Program-made: the position numbers and the translations under genes | Part shown: one piece after another, positions 34,559 to 43,044 of the stretch | Numbering within the stretch: position 1 is the first letter of the stretch | Layout of the letters: each line of letters opens with the position of its first letter | The notes under the pieces: generated by a model | The model's input: only the letters and a program-made list of their open reading frames with translations | Databases searched by the model: none | What the model was told of the DNA's origin: nothing | Assembly: GCA_900696495.1 (NCBI GenBank) | Contig: CAADGI010000021.1 | Span: 1 to 43,613, forward strand | From: an uncultured Alphaproteobacteria bacterium | GTDB lineage: Bacteria; Pseudomonadota; Alphaproteobacteria; Micavibrionales; Micavibrionaceae | Reading direction: 5' to 3' | DNA: 43,613 nucleotides

Positions 34559-35116
34559 ATGTTCTCGACCTTCGGCAACCTTTTCATTACCCGGCCGCGC
34601 CAGGCGGAACATGCCGACACGCGCCTTGATATCCGCCGCCACGATCCCGACCAGGAAGGCCGCCGGAAAAAAGACGGCGCGCCCGGGGAAAATGTCGCCT
34701 TCGACACCGACGACAACGCCACCGTCACCATCGAGGCGCTGCGCATCTTCCTCGAAAATTTTCTTGTCTCTCTCCAACCGCAGAAATCCGACGGCGGCCA
34801 CAAAATCACCGCGCCGCAAAATCACGATCCTGAATTGGCGACGCGCCCGCACGCCGACGGCGAAGCCGCCAAGGCCGCGGGCGTCTATCAACATGTCGCG
34901 CAGAAGGTCGATCGCAATGCACCGCACGCGTCCCATACGCACGATGATACGCCGCCGCCGGTCGAGCTCGCTGCCGCCGACATCCGCGCCATCCATCAAT
35001 TGCTTGCTGATCTGGGGCCGCTTACTGAGCGCGGCATTGAATATCTCGTCATCGAGCGCAGCGACAGCTTCCTCGGCAGCCTCGTCGCCGCCGTCGAAAA
35101 AGCCAAAAATTTATAA
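34559..35116 (+). CDS. hypothetical protein
   Basis: A 185-residue hydrophilic protein, unrecognised. Residues 15-50 are very polar (many Asp, Arg, Lys and Glu) and probably disordered. A short helix (TIEALRIFLENFLV) and a His-rich stretch around residue 110-130 follow. The end contains a more ordered helix pair (IRAIHQLLADLGPLTERGIEYLVIE). There are no membrane segments. It is followed by a CTCTGTG-type repeat and a regulator on the opposite strand. Confidence 0.55.
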   Translation: MFSTFGNLFITRPRQAEHADTRLDIRRHDPDQEGRRKKDGAPGENVAFDTDDNATVTIEALRIFLENFLVSLQPQKSDGGHKITAPQNHDPELATRPHADGEAAKAAGVYQHVAQKVDRNAPHASHTHDDTPPPVELAAADIRAIHQLLADLGPLTERGIEYLVIERSDSFLGSLVAAVEKAKNL

Positions 35117-35222
35117 CCGCAGAGAACACAAGAATTAGAAAGAGTTCGCAGAGTGGTTATTTTAAAAATATAAAATCTCCGTGATCTCTGGTTTTTCTCT
35201 GTGAACTCTGTGGTAAAACTTT
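35116..35222. repeat. CTCTGTG-type dispersed repeat
   Basis: Two inverted arms, AACCGCAGAGAACACAAG and CTCTGTGAACTCTGTGGT, face each other around an AT-rich centre. It fills the spacer between the gene ending at 35116 and the regulator gene ending at 35240. Coordinates are approximate. Confidence 0.55.
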
Positions 35223-35239
35223 CCGCCCGCCTGTAACGC

Positions 35240-35815
35240 TTAAATGATTTTATATCCCGCGCCGTCAGTGAGCAAAATTTCCGGCTTCGCCGGATCGCGC
35301 TCGATTTTTTGCCGCAGCCTGTAGATATGAGTCTCAAGCGTATGCGTATCCAGGTCCGACGCGTAGCCCCACACTTTTTCCAGCAGCGCCTCGCGCCCCA
35401 CCGCCTCACCCTTCGCCTCGCTCAGCAAAAGCAAAATTTCCTTTTCCTTCTCCGTCAGCCGCACCGCCCGGTCTTCGGCCAGCAGGATTTCATTGCTGTG
35501 CGCGTCCAGCTCGAACGGCCCGATCGCGATTTTTCTGCCCTTGTCCTTCGCCATCGCCTGCAGCCTGCGTACGCGCTCCAGCACCGCCCCGGCGCGTACA
35601 GGCCTCGTAAACCGGTCATTTTCGCCTGTTTTGAGACCCGCAGGCGGCTTTTCGTCTCTGTCCCCGATCCACAGGCACAAATCCCCCGCCCCGGCAGTGT
35701 CCGCCACAACCGCGCAATTTTCTATCCTTTCACGCGCCAAAAGGGCCTCCAGCTGCTTCCGGCTGGCCCCGTCGCGGTCGATGATCGTGATTTTAACGCT
35801 GGTTTTATCGCCCAT
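35240..35815 (-). CDS. OmpR/PhoB-type DNA-binding regulator with a degenerate receiver
   Basis: A 191-residue regulator. The C-terminal winged helix (about residues 100-191) is clear: RLTEKEKEILLLLSEAKG, then the recognition region LDTHTLETHIYRLRQKIE and the wing LLTDGAGYKI. The N-terminal part is only about 85 residues. It keeps the acidic pair of a receiver domain (IIDRD, D13/D15) but lacks the aspartate at the end of strand 3 (DLCLWI) and has RP in place of the usual KP. Phosphorylation is therefore unlikely. No histidine kinase gene is adjacent. It is divergent, 63 bases apart, from the gene at 35879. Confidence 0.85.
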   Translation of the reverse strand: MGDKTSVKITIIDRDGASRKQLEALLARERIENCAVVADTAGAGDLCLWIGDRDEKPPAGLKTGENDRFTRPVRAGAVLERVRRLQAMAKDKGRKIAIGPFELDAHSNEILLAEDRAVRLTEKEKEILLLLSEAKGEAVGREALLEKVWGYASDLDTHTLETHIYRLRQKIERDPAKPEILLTDGAGYKII

Positions 35816-35878
35816 GGCCCTGTTTCTGGCCTTCTGGCACGGCTTTTGCAAGTCCAAAAGCAGGTTTATGAGGCCTTT

Positions 35879-36517
35879 ATGATCGAGAGTATCGGCGGAA
35901 ACAGCCCGGACGGCCATTCCGGCAGGATCCTGAAAATGGTGCACAACCCGCGCATGGGCGGGGCCGTGCCCGCATGGGTGAAAGCCGAAACCGCCCGGGG
36001 CGCCGTTCTCAGCAACCTGGCGCAAGCCCAAAGCCCTGACGCTTCCTTCAAAACCGCCCTCTCCTACCAGATGCAGGAACCCGCGAAATCCGAAAACGAG
36101 GAATTCGGATTTTACGACCTGCTCGACATGGTCAACCCGCTCCAGCACATCCCGCTCGTCAGCCATCTCTACCGCAAGCTCACCGGCGATGAAATCAAAT
36201 CCGCGCCCATGGTCATCGGCGGCGCCATTTTCGGCGGTCCTGTCGGCGTCGCCAGCGGTTTGGCCAACGTCATCGTCCGCGAAGAAACCGGCACCGATAT
36301 CGCCGGCAACGCGCTTGGACTTTTATCGGGCGATAAACCGCACATGAAAAAACAAATTGCCGACGATCCTGAAAAACGTCTCGCCGCGGCGCTGGCGGGA
36401 ACGAAGCCGGATGAACTCCCCGTCTCATTGCTCGCCTTCACCGATCGCGGCCTCGCCAAAGCGCCGCAGCCTGCAAAAAAAATCACCGAATATTTCTCGC
36501 CCTACGAACTTTATTAA
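35879..36517 (+). CDS. hypothetical protein with a glycine-rich hydrophobic segment
   Basis: I do not recognise this 212-residue protein. The first 95 residues are polar. A short hydrophobic and glycine-rich stretch (APMVIGGAIFGGPVGVASGLANVI, about 119-142) may touch or cross a membrane. The C-terminal 60 residues are polar and end ITEYFSPYELY. GAGG lies 5 bases before the ATG. It is divergent from the OmpR-type regulator gene and may be its target, though nothing in the sequence proves this. Confidence 0.65.
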   Translation: MIESIGGNSPDGHSGRILKMVHNPRMGGAVPAWVKAETARGAVLSNLAQAQSPDASFKTALSYQMQEPAKSENEEFGFYDLLDMVNPLQHIPLVSHLYRKLTGDEIKSAPMVIGGAIFGGPVGVASGLANVIVREETGTDIAGNALGLLSGDKPHMKKQIADDPEKRLAAALAGTKPDELPVSLLAFTDRGLAKAPQPAKKITEYFSPYELY

Positions 36518-36523
36518 AATTCC

Positions 36524-36601
36524 TTGTCATCCCGAACGAATGTAAGGGATCTTCCCCTTTTGATTTTATGAAGATTCCTCGGCCTTGCCTCGGAATGACA
36601 A
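36524..36601. repeat. TTGTCATCCCGA...TCGGAATGACAA dispersed inverted repeat
   Basis: Outer arms TTGTCATCCCGA and TCGGAATGACAA pair around GGGATCTTCCCC and AAGATTCCTCGG. A second copy of the same family lies at 37491-37567. Confidence 0.75.
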
Positions 36602-36612
36602 TATAAAAAATC

Positions 36613-36674
36613 TTTACGCGAAGTAACGAAGACATCGATATTCAAAACTTCGCTTCTTCGTTACTTCGCGTAAA
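36613..36674. repeat. perfect 19-bp inverted repeat
   Basis: TTTACGCGAAGTAACGAAG (36613-36631) and its exact reverse complement (36656-36674) flank a 24-base centre. It lies between two other repeat units in the 254-base gap before the YggS gene. An RNA from either strand would form a very stable hairpin. Confidence 0.7.
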
Positions 36675-36682
36675 AAACACCT

Positions 36683-36770
36683 TTAACCACAACGTTCACA
36701 GCGAATACACAGGAGCCGGAAGCGCAAAACGCGCCGTGATTTCGCCTGTGTTCGCTGTGGTTTAAATTTT
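36683..36770. repeat. CTCTGTG-like dispersed repeat
   Basis: AACCACAACGTTCACAGCGAA and TTCGCTGTGGTTTAAA face each other across a centre that includes GCGCAAAACGCGCC. It is a diverged member of the family described at 30233 and 35116. Edges are approximate. Confidence 0.45.
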
Positions 36771-36771
36771 T

Positions 36772-37416
36772 TTATTGGACAGGCCTGCGCGGCTGCCTTG
36801 TCCCGAAAATCGCCTCGCCGACCCTGATATGCGTCGCGCCCAGCGCCAGCGCCTTTTCGAAATCCATGCTCATGCCCATGCTGACATTCTTTAATCCATG
36901 CTCATCCGCGAGCTTTTTCAAAAGCGCGAAATGCAGCGCGGGCGGCTCGTCGATCGGCGGGATGCACATCAGCCCCGTGATTTCCAGCCCGCATTCACGG
37001 CAGGCTTTCAACAACGCCGGCAACCCGGCAGGCGCAACCCCGCCTTTTTGCTCCTCCTCGCCCGTATTCACCTCGATATAGCAGGCGGGAAATTTATTCT
37101 GCTTTTTCATCTCCGCCGCCAGCGCCTTCGCCAGTTTTTCGCGGTCCACCGTCTGGATCACGTCGAACAGCGCCACCGCGTCTTTCGCCTTGTTCGTCTG
37201 CAGCGACCCGATCAGGTGCAGTTCAAGACCGGGAAATTTTTCATGCGCGCCGCTCCAGTGCGCCTGCGCTTCCTGCACGCGGTTCTCGCCGTAAACCCTG
37301 TGCCCCGCCGCCAGCGCCTCGTCGATTTTTTCCTGCGGCTGCTGCTTGCTCACCGCGATCAGCGTGGCATTCCCCGCGAGGGCTTTTATCTTCTTTAAAT
37401 TTTCCGCAATGGTCAT
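36772..37416 (-). CDS. YggS/PLPBP-family pyridoxal phosphate-binding protein
   Basis: A 214-residue PLP-binding protein of the YggS family, with a single beta/alpha barrel like the N-terminal domain of alanine racemase. The cofactor lysine is K24 in LIAVSKQQP. ENRVQEA, LIGSLQTNKA, the CYIEVNTGEEEQKGG block and SMGMSMDFEKALALGATHIRVG are all present. The family maintains vitamin B6 homeostasis and affects amino-acid pools; no enzymatic reaction is established. It sits between repeat-filled spacers and is probably monocistronic. Confidence 0.95.
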   Translation of the reverse strand: MTIAENLKKIKALAGNATLIAVSKQQPQEKIDEALAAGHRVYGENRVQEAQAHWSGAHEKFPGLELHLIGSLQTNKAKDAVALFDVIQTVDREKLAKALAAEMKKQNKFPACYIEVNTGEEEQKGGVAPAGLPALLKACRECGLEITGLMCIPPIDEPPALHFALLKKLADEHGLKNVSMGMSMDFEKALALGATHIRVGEAIFGTRQPRRPVQ

Positions 37417-37490
37417 TTAAAATTCCTGATACAAAAAATAATTCTAAACCACTGGGCGCACTGAGATCACTGAGAATATTCATATCTATA

Positions 37491-37567
37491 TTGTCATCCC
37501 GAGGCAAAGCCGAGGGATCTCCCCCTATTCATTTTATGAGATTCCTCGCTTACGCTCGGAATGACAA
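37491..37567. repeat. second copy, TTGTCATCCCGA family
   Basis: TTGTCATCCCGA and TCGGAATGACAA form the outer arms, with GAGGGATCTCCCCC inside. CTCTGTG-type half-units flank it at about 37444-37475 and 37576-37612, so repeat families are nested or clustered here. This accounts for most of the 258-base gap between the YggS and porin genes. Confidence 0.75.
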
Positions 37568-37627
37568 ATAAAAAAACTCTCAGTGATCTCAGTGTTCTCT
37601 GTGGTTTAGAAAATCTTTAAATAAAGA

Positions 37628-37651
37628 AAGGGCGACCGAAGCCGCCCTTCC
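37628..37651 (-). terminator. intrinsic terminator of the porin gene
   Basis: On the minus strand, AAGGGCGGC and GTCGCCCTT pair with one mismatch around a TTCG tetraloop and are followed by TTTCTTTA. It lies about 24 bases beyond the porin stop codon. Confidence 0.8.
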
Positions 37652-37674
37652 CGTATTCTGAATTCCGTTAGGAA

Positions 37675-38874
37675 TTAGAAGTTGATTTGCGTACCAATAA
37701 CAACCGAGGTCGCGTCTGCGTCCGTCGAGCCGCCGGCGATGCCAGCAACATTCTCGAACTCAGCGTGGCTGATCGATCCGCGGAAGGTCATTCCGGGGCC
37801 GTAGGTGTATACAACACCGCCGGTGTAACGATCAACTTCAACGCCGTCATCGCCGCTTGCGCCGGTGATGTTGGCTGCGCCATCCTGGTTCATGTAGGAT
37901 GCGCCGAGCTTGAAGGGGCCCGTCGTGTAGTCGACGCCGACTACCCAGGTCTCTTCGTCTTCCTGCTCAGTCGTTGCCGACAGAGCGCGGTCGCCGAAAT
38001 CGTCGTTCAGGTAAGCAACGCCTACGCCGAACGGTCCGATGTCGAGGTCAAGACCTGCGTTCCAGACAGTACGGTCATCCGTATTGTCGTTGAGGGCTTG
38101 TGCGCCGATTTGCTCTTCGAGGTCAACGTGGGTGTAACCCGCACCGGCGATGATGCCGATGTTGTTGAACTGGCCTTCATAACGAACGCCAGCTTCCCAT
38201 GCTGAACCGAACAGGTTGTCGACATCATCGAAGTTCGCTGCGTTTTCGCTGGAACCATCGATAACATCCGGGGTGTACGACAGACCGAGTTGGAAGCCGT
38301 TCATGATCGGCGACAGGTAGGTGATTTTGTCGCTGATGCCGGTCGGATCCTGGTCATAGTCCAGACCGCCGGTCGTACCGGAATTGCCGATGTTCAGACC
38401 TGCGAGGGCCGAAGCGCCGACAATACCGTCGATAGCGGCATAGTTGATCGGGTTGACGAACTGACGGATACCGTCGAGGTTGTCGTCAGCCGAAGGAGCT
38501 TCCACCTGCAGGAGGTAAGCTGCGCCATCTTCGGAACCGAAGTTGACACGGCCCCAGCCGCCCGAGAAGTAAGCGTAGGTTTCGTTGACATCGAACGTGT
38601 CCTGGTTGTCCGCGCCCGCTTCAACGTGCATACCGACAGTCAGGCCGTTGTCCAGCGTCGTTTCGCCGCTGAAGTGAACTTCCGTGTTACGGATGATGGT
38701 GATTTCGCGGTTCTCACCGGTACCGGCGGCTCCGTTTTCATCATCGAGGTCCGTATAGATGCCGTAGCCCTTGAAGTAACCGCCGACGTCCAGCGTCAGG
38801 CCGTCTTCAGCCTGTGCCGGTGTGGCAGCTATTGCAAGGCCGATAACGGCAGCACTGCAAAGTAGTTTTTTCAT
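37675..38874 (-). CDS. outer-membrane porin
   Basis: A 399-residue general porin. The signal peptide is residues 1-22 (ATPAQA cleavage). The mature sequence is acidic, rich in Gly, Asp and Asn, and shows alternating hydrophobic strands such as LTLDVGGYFKGYGIY and FQLGLSYTPDVI. The last residue is Phe (GTQINF), the usual signal for insertion by the BAM complex. It should form a trimeric diffusion channel. The ATG at 38874 (MKKLL) is spaced well from GGAG; ATGs further upstream are too close to it. Its codon bias differs from neighbours, as expected for a highly expressed gene. Confidence 0.92.
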   Translation of the reverse strand: MKKLLCSAAVIGLAIAATPAQAEDGLTLDVGGYFKGYGIYTDLDDENGAAGTGENREITIIRNTEVHFSGETTLDNGLTVGMHVEAGADNQDTFDVNETYAYFSGGWGRVNFGSEDGAAYLLQVEAPSADDNLDGIRQFVNPINYAAIDGIVGASALAGLNIGNSGTTGGLDYDQDPTGISDKITYLSPIMNGFQLGLSYTPDVIDGSSENAANFDDVDNLFGSAWEAGVRYEGQFNNIGIIAGAGYTHVDLEEQIGAQALNDNTDDRTVWNAGLDLDIGPFGVGVAYLNDDFGDRALSATTEQEDEETWVVGVDYTTGPFKLGASYMNQDGAANITGASGDDGVEVDRYTGGVVYTYGPGMTFRGSISHAEFENVAGIAGGSTDADATSVVIGTQINF

Positions 38875-39203
38875 TTTCATTTCTCCAATCAAAGAATGAA
38901 ATCAGTTTAGAATTCAGCATTCCCTAAAGAACACCAACAAAATCCCCCGGAATCCCAGTGGACAAGGGGTAGTTAGCCAGCGTTTGGGGCCGCCTTCAAC
39001 GCCGATTTGGACTTTCCTGCAACAAATTTTACAAAGCGTTGTATTTTTGCAACACAACTGAAACCGCCTGAAACACTCTTGAGACCCGTATAGCCTCGTG
39101 CTAAGCACATATGGCTCAATTGGAACGCATAACGTCGCATTATATATGTTGAATATATGTTGATTTATACACGTCCCTCCAGGATATAGGAAAGATTAGC
39201 ATT
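38875..39203. promoter_or_regulatory. 329-base divergent regulatory region (porin / DUF3576 gene)
   Basis: No gene is visible. On the porin side, the 5' untranslated region and an AT-rich imperfect inverted repeat lie at about 39019-39053 (GCAACAAATTTTACAA and TTGTATTTTTGCAAC). It contains a TTGCAA and TAAAAT pair separated by 15 bases, a possible promoter. On the DUF3576 side is a perfect tandem copy of ATATATGTTGA (39142-39152, 39153-39163). The left part (38940-39000) is GC-rich and unremarkable. Confidence 0.5.
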
Positions 39204-39758
39204 ATGGAAAATAATATTGTAACAAACAAAGCCCTTCTTATAGCTCTGTTCTCCGTTCTTCTTTCCTTCGGCCTGGCCGCCTGCGGCAAAACGGTGGAGA
39301 CCGAGGCCAAATACCCGACCGGCCTCGACCGTCCCGAAACCGGCGGCGACATCTACGAAAAACCCCAGAGCATTTTCGGCAAGGGCGGCATGTTCGGCCG
39401 CGCCCAGGACCAGGGCGGCGATTCCGGCATCGGCGTCAACAGCTTCCTGTGGCGCGCGTCGCTCGACACGGTGTCCTTCATGCCGCTCGCCAGCGCCGAT
39501 CCGTTCGGCGGCACGATTTTGACCGACTGGTACAGCGCGCCTGAAACACCGAACGAACGCTACAAGGCGAACGTCTTCATTCTCGGACGCCAACTCCGCT
39601 CCGATGGCGTGCGCGTGCGCGTCTTCAAGCAGGAACAGACGAAAGGCGGCTGGAAAGACATCGCCGTTTCCGACGAAACCGCGCGCCAGCTCGAGGACGC
39701 GATCCTCACGCGGGCCCGTCAATTACGTGTCGCGCAGATCGGCCCCGTCGAGGATTAA
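39204..39758 (+). CDS. DUF3576-family lipoprotein
   Basis: A 184-residue predicted lipoprotein of a family found mainly in alphaproteobacteria. The signal peptide ends in the lipobox LAAC, with the lipidated cysteine at about residue 27. The conserved central block reads GIGVNSFLWRASLDTVSFMPL and GGTILTDWY, and the end has DAILTRARQLR. It is usually encoded next to leuS and lptE, as here, and is probably an outer-membrane assembly or envelope factor; its function is not established. A minus-strand gene now separates it from leuS. Confidence 0.9.
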   Translation: MENNIVTNKALLIALFSVLLSFGLAACGKTVETEAKYPTGLDRPETGGDIYEKPQSIFGKGGMFGRAQDQGGDSGIGVNSFLWRASLDTVSFMPLASADPFGGTILTDWYSAPETPNERYKANVFILGRQLRSDGVRVRVFKQEQTKGGWKDIAVSDETARQLEDAILTRARQLRVAQIGPVED

Positions 39759-39777
39759 TCAAAAATATATAGGCTAA

Positions 39778-39812
39778 AAAAAATAAGGGGCCGTATGGCC
39801 CCTTATTTAATT
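39778..39812 (+). terminator. bidirectional intrinsic terminator
   Basis: A perfect 12-bp stem AAATAAGGGGCC / GGCCCCTTATTT with loop GTAT (39781-39808). An A-run on the left and a T-rich right side let it work in both directions. It sits between the convergent DUF3576 and 134-residue genes. Confidence 0.9.
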
Positions 39813-39827
39813 TCACATCGTAAATCA

Positions 39828-40232
39828 TTATTCCGGAGCAACGACCGGCTGCGCTTCTCTTTCTTTGCTGATGCTTTCTGCATGCAGGCGAAGGGCTTCG
39901 TCATGTTCTGGATGATATGGACCGAGCGCGCCTAAATGGATCGCCTCCACCAGAATTTTATTTCTCACTTCCGGCGTAATGGCTTTAACTTCTTCCTCCG
40001 TCACCTGCACTTCCGGCCAGTGAATAAGACGACTGTTGTGCGCAAAACGCTCTACTAAAAGTATTTCAAATTTCACGGGGTCATCTTTTTTAAACTGTTC
40101 AACTTTGCGGGCTCTCAGATGGTCGTGAGCAAAATGTTCAAAATCCTTAACGGCTCGCGCGCTTAACTCATCTAAAGGCTGAGGATCCTTGGCAACGAGA
40201 GAATCAGGATTCATAGCTGGTGCGGCACTCAT
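39828..40232 (-). CDS. hypothetical small protein
   Basis: A 134-residue acidic, helical protein of unknown family. It has no export signal. Several Pro-bounded helices (PLDELSARAVKDFEHFAHDHLRAR) end in a Pro/Val-rich tail. The ATG at 40232 (MSAAP) has GGAG nine bases upstream; ATGs at 40238 and 40253 are in frame and possible. It is inserted, on the opposite strand, between the DUF3576 gene and leuS, which are neighbours in most relatives, so it looks like a lineage-specific addition. It is more AT-rich than the flanking genes. Confidence 0.6.
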   Translation of the reverse strand: MSAAPAMNPDSLVAKDPQPLDELSARAVKDFEHFAHDHLRARKVEQFKKDDPVKFEILLVERFAHNSRLIHWPEVQVTEEEVKAITPEVRNKILVEAIHLGALGPYHPEHDEALRLHAESISKEREAQPVVAPE

Positions 40233-40365
40233 TATCATATACTCCATGTTCATTTATCATAATATTTTGGCGAATAGTACGTATTTTATACCTGATTGTC
40301 TATAAAATTTATAGCCATTGCCCGGCGTTAACCTTTGCTGTAATCATCAAAACCCGAAGGACACA

Positions 40366-43044
40366 ATGACGACAACCCGCTACAACATAAAAGAAACCGA
40401 GACCAAATGGCGCCAGGCGTGGGAAAGCCGCGACTCTTTCCGCGTCACCGAGGATTCCAAAAAAGAAAAATACTACGTCCTCGAGATGTTCCCCTATCCC
40501 TCGGGGCGCATCCATGTCGGCCACGTGCGCAACTACACGCTCGGCGACGTCGTCGCGCGCTATAGAAAAGCCTGCGGCTTCAATGTCATCCACCCGATGG
40601 GCTGGGACGCGTTCGGCCTCCCTGCCGAAAACGCCGCCATCGAGCGCGGCGAGCACCCGCATAAATGGACGCATGAAAATATCCGCATGATGCGCGATCA
40701 ATTGAAATCGATGGGCCTTTCCATCGACTGGTCCCGTGAAATCGCCACCTGCGACGCCGACTATTACCGCCACGAACAGAAAATGTTTCTGGACTTCTAC
40801 AGGAACGGCATCGCCTACCGTAAAGAATCCATGGTCAACTGGGACCCGGTCGACAACACGGTGCTCGCCAACGAACAGGTCATCGACGGCAAGGGCTGGC
40901 GCACCGGCGCGCCTGTCGAACGCCGGAAATTAAATCAGTGGTTCCTCAAAATCACCGACTACGCCGACGAACTTCTGGAGTCGCTCAAAAATCTCCCACG
41001 CTGGCCGGAAAAAGTCCGCATCATGCAGGAAAACTGGATCGGCAAATCCAGGGGTCTGCAATTCAAATGGAATATTGTTGGCAGCAGTGAACAAATCGAG
41101 GTCTTCACCACGCGCCCCGACACGCTCTTCGGCGCCAGCTTCCTCGCGCTCGCGCCCGACCATCCGATGTCGCAAAAACTCTGCGGCGACAAACCCGAAT
41201 TCAAAAAATTCCTCGCCGCCTGCCAGGCCGGCGGCACCTCCGAAGTCGCCATCGAACCGGCCGAGAAACTTGGGCATGACACCGGCCTCAAAGCCACGCA
41301 CCCGCTGCTGGGCCGCGAGATACCTGTATATGTGGCGAATTTCATCCTGATGGATTACGGCACCGGCGCAATTTTCGGCGTCCCCGCCCACGACCAGCGC
41401 GACTTTGAATTTGCGACAAAATATAAATTGCCAATTCTTCCGGTAATTTCTCCCTCACCCGCCTCCGCTAACGCTCCGGCGCCCTCTCCCTTAAGGGAGA
41501 GGGAGGGACCCGCGAAGCAGGAGGGTGAGGGACAAACCGAAGCCTACACCGGCTCCGGCACTTTGATGAATTCCGAATTTCTCAACGGTCTCGACATCGA
41601 ATCAGCGAAACAGCGCATCATCGACGAGTGCGAAAAAATCGGTAACGGTTTCGGCACCACACAATTCCGCCTCCGCGACTGGGGTGTTTCCAGACAAAGA
41701 TACTGGGGCTGCCCGATCCCGATGATCCACTGCGAAAAATGCGGCGTCGTTCCGGTTCCTGAAAAAGATCTCCCCGTCACCCTGCCGCCCGACGTCACCT
41801 TCGACAAACCCGGCAACCCGCTCGAGCGCCACCCGACCTGGAAAAACGTCAAGTGCCCGTCCTGCAAATCGGACGCCCGCCGCGAAACCGACACGTTCGA
41901 CACGTTTTTTGAATCGAGCTGGTACCAGTTCCGCTACTGCGACCCCAAAAACGAAAACCTTCCCTTCGCGAAGGACAAGGCCGCCTACTGGATGCCGGTC
42001 GAGCAATATATCGGCGGCGTCGAGCACGCTGTGCTGCACCTCCTCTATGCCCGCTTCTTCACCAAGGCGATGCGCGATTGCGGCTACACCGAAGTCTCCG
42101 AGCCTTTCACCGGCCTCTTCACGCAGGGCATGGTCACGCACGAAACCTACCAGGACGAAAAAGGCGCGTGGCTCTTCCCCACCGACGTCAAAAAAGACGG
42201 CGAAAAATTCGTCACGGTCAAAGACGGCAAGCCCGTCAAGGTCGGCGGCATCGTCAAGATGTCGAAATCGAAAAAGAATGTCGTCGACCCCGAGGACATT
42301 CTCTCGACTTACGGCGCCGACGCCGCGCGCCTGTTCATCCTCTCCGACTCGCCGCCCGAGCGCGACCTTGAATGGACCGAATCCGGCATCGAGGGCGCAT
42401 GGCGATACGTGAATAAACTCCACCGTATGATTAACGAATCATTGCCCCTTCTCCCTCTCCCCAACGGGGAGAGGGCCGGGGTGAGGGGGCCCTTGCCTGA
42501 ATTCAGCAAGGAAGCCCTAACGCTCCGCCGCGCCACGCATAAAACAATTAAAGGCGTCGGCGAGGACATCGAGGCCTTCGCCATGAACAAAGCCGTCGCC
42601 AAGGTGCGCGAGCTTTCAAACGCCATCTCTGAACATTGTCATCCCGGCTCCCCCATTTGTCATCCCGGCGAAAGCCGGGATCGGGTTGACGAGAGCCTCG
42701 CATGGGCCCTGCGCGAATCCATCGAAACGCTCGTCATTCTCATGAACCCGATGATGCCGCACCTCGCCGAGGAACTCTGGGAAATTTTGGGCCATAAAAC
42801 CCTGCTCGTCGAAACGCCGTGGCCGAAAGCCGACCCCGCGCTGCTGGTGCAGGAATCCGTCACCATCGGCGTGCAGGTCAACGGCAAGCTCCGCGCGCAG
42901 ATCACGCTCCCTTCCAACGCCGATCAGAAAACCGCCGAACAAACCGCGCTCGGCGAACCCGGCGTTCAGAAAGCGCTCGAGGGGCTGCAGGTGCGCAAGG
43001 TCATCGTCGTCCCCGGCAGGATTGTAAACGTGGTGGCCGGATGA
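40366..43044 (+). CDS. leuS: leucyl-tRNA synthetase
   Basis: An 892-residue class I synthetase that charges tRNA-Leu. The HIGH motif is HVGH (50-53) and the KMSKS motif starts at residue 631. The CP1 editing domain, the zinc-ribbon-like CPSCK region and a C-terminal anticodon-binding domain are present. ATG 40366 follows GAAGGA. Unusually, three repeat units are translated in frame: 41451-41532 (near residues 362-389), 42445-42491 (near 694-709) and 42637-42694 (near 758-777). All fall in segments that in E. coli LeuRS are variable loops, so activity is probably kept. The gene overlaps lptE by 4 bases. Confidence 0.95.
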   Translation: MTTTRYNIKETETKWRQAWESRDSFRVTEDSKKEKYYVLEMFPYPSGRIHVGHVRNYTLGDVVARYRKACGFNVIHPMGWDAFGLPAENAAIERGEHPHKWTHENIRMMRDQLKSMGLSIDWSREIATCDADYYRHEQKMFLDFYRNGIAYRKESMVNWDPVDNTVLANEQVIDGKGWRTGAPVERRKLNQWFLKITDYADELLESLKNLPRWPEKVRIMQENWIGKSRGLQFKWNIVGSSEQIEVFTTRPDTLFGASFLALAPDHPMSQKLCGDKPEFKKFLAACQAGGTSEVAIEPAEKLGHDTGLKATHPLLGREIPVYVANFILMDYGTGAIFGVPAHDQRDFEFATKYKLPILPVISPSPASANAPAPSPLREREGPAKQEGEGQTEAYTGSGTLMNSEFLNGLDIESAKQRIIDECEKIGNGFGTTQFRLRDWGVSRQRYWGCPIPMIHCEKCGVVPVPEKDLPVTLPPDVTFDKPGNPLERHPTWKNVKCPSCKSDARRETDTFDTFFESSWYQFRYCDPKNENLPFAKDKAAYWMPVEQYIGGVEHAVLHLLYARFFTKAMRDCGYTEVSEPFTGLFTQGMVTHETYQDEKGAWLFPTDVKKDGEKFVTVKDGKPVKVGGIVKMSKSKKNVVDPEDILSTYGADAARLFILSDSPPERDLEWTESGIEGAWRYVNKLHRMINESLPLLPLPNGERAGVRGPLPEFSKEALTLRRATHKTIKGVGEDIEAFAMNKAVAKVRELSNAISEHCHPGSPICHPGESRDRVDESLAWALRESIETLVILMNPMMPHLAEELWEILGHKTLLVETPWPKADPALLVQESVTIGVQVNGKLRAQITLPSNADQKTAEQTALGEPGVQKALEGLQVRKVIVVPGRIVNVVAG
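41451..41532. repeat. palindromic repeat unit inside leuS (CCCTCACCC family)
   Basis: Outer arms TCCCTCACCC and GGGTGAGGGA enclose the inner palindrome CCCTCTCCC TTAA GGGAGAGGG. It is translated as a Pro/Ser/Glu-rich loop. A shorter relative lies at 42445-42491 in the same gene. The 82-base length is approximate, but the frame is kept. Confidence 0.8.
42445..42491. repeat. second CCCTCACCC-family unit inside leuS
   Basis: The stem CCCTCTCCCC / GGGGAGAGGG is flanked by CCCCTT and GTGAGGGG. It resembles common bacterial intergenic palindromes. It is translated in frame as a Leu/Pro and Gly/Arg-rich loop. Confidence 0.75.
42637..42694. repeat. TGTCATCCCGGC-family unit inside leuS
   Basis: TGTCATCCCGGC occurs twice (42637-42648 and 42658-42669), followed by the stem ATCCCGGC GAAA GCCGGGAT and CGGGTTGACGA. 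The same start and end occur in the spacer at 22134-22202. Translated in frame, it gives a CHPG...[12 protein letters not shown] stretch. Confidence 0.8.

Noticed and set aside
36518..37674. A CRISPR array in the repeat-rich spacer.
   Set aside because: The repeats are palindromic and unevenly spaced and belong to different families. There are no regular spacers and no cas genes.
40366..43044. leuS as a pseudogene or as containing introns because of its inserts.
   Set aside because: The frame is open from start to stop, all catalytic motifs are present and the insertions lie in variable loops.
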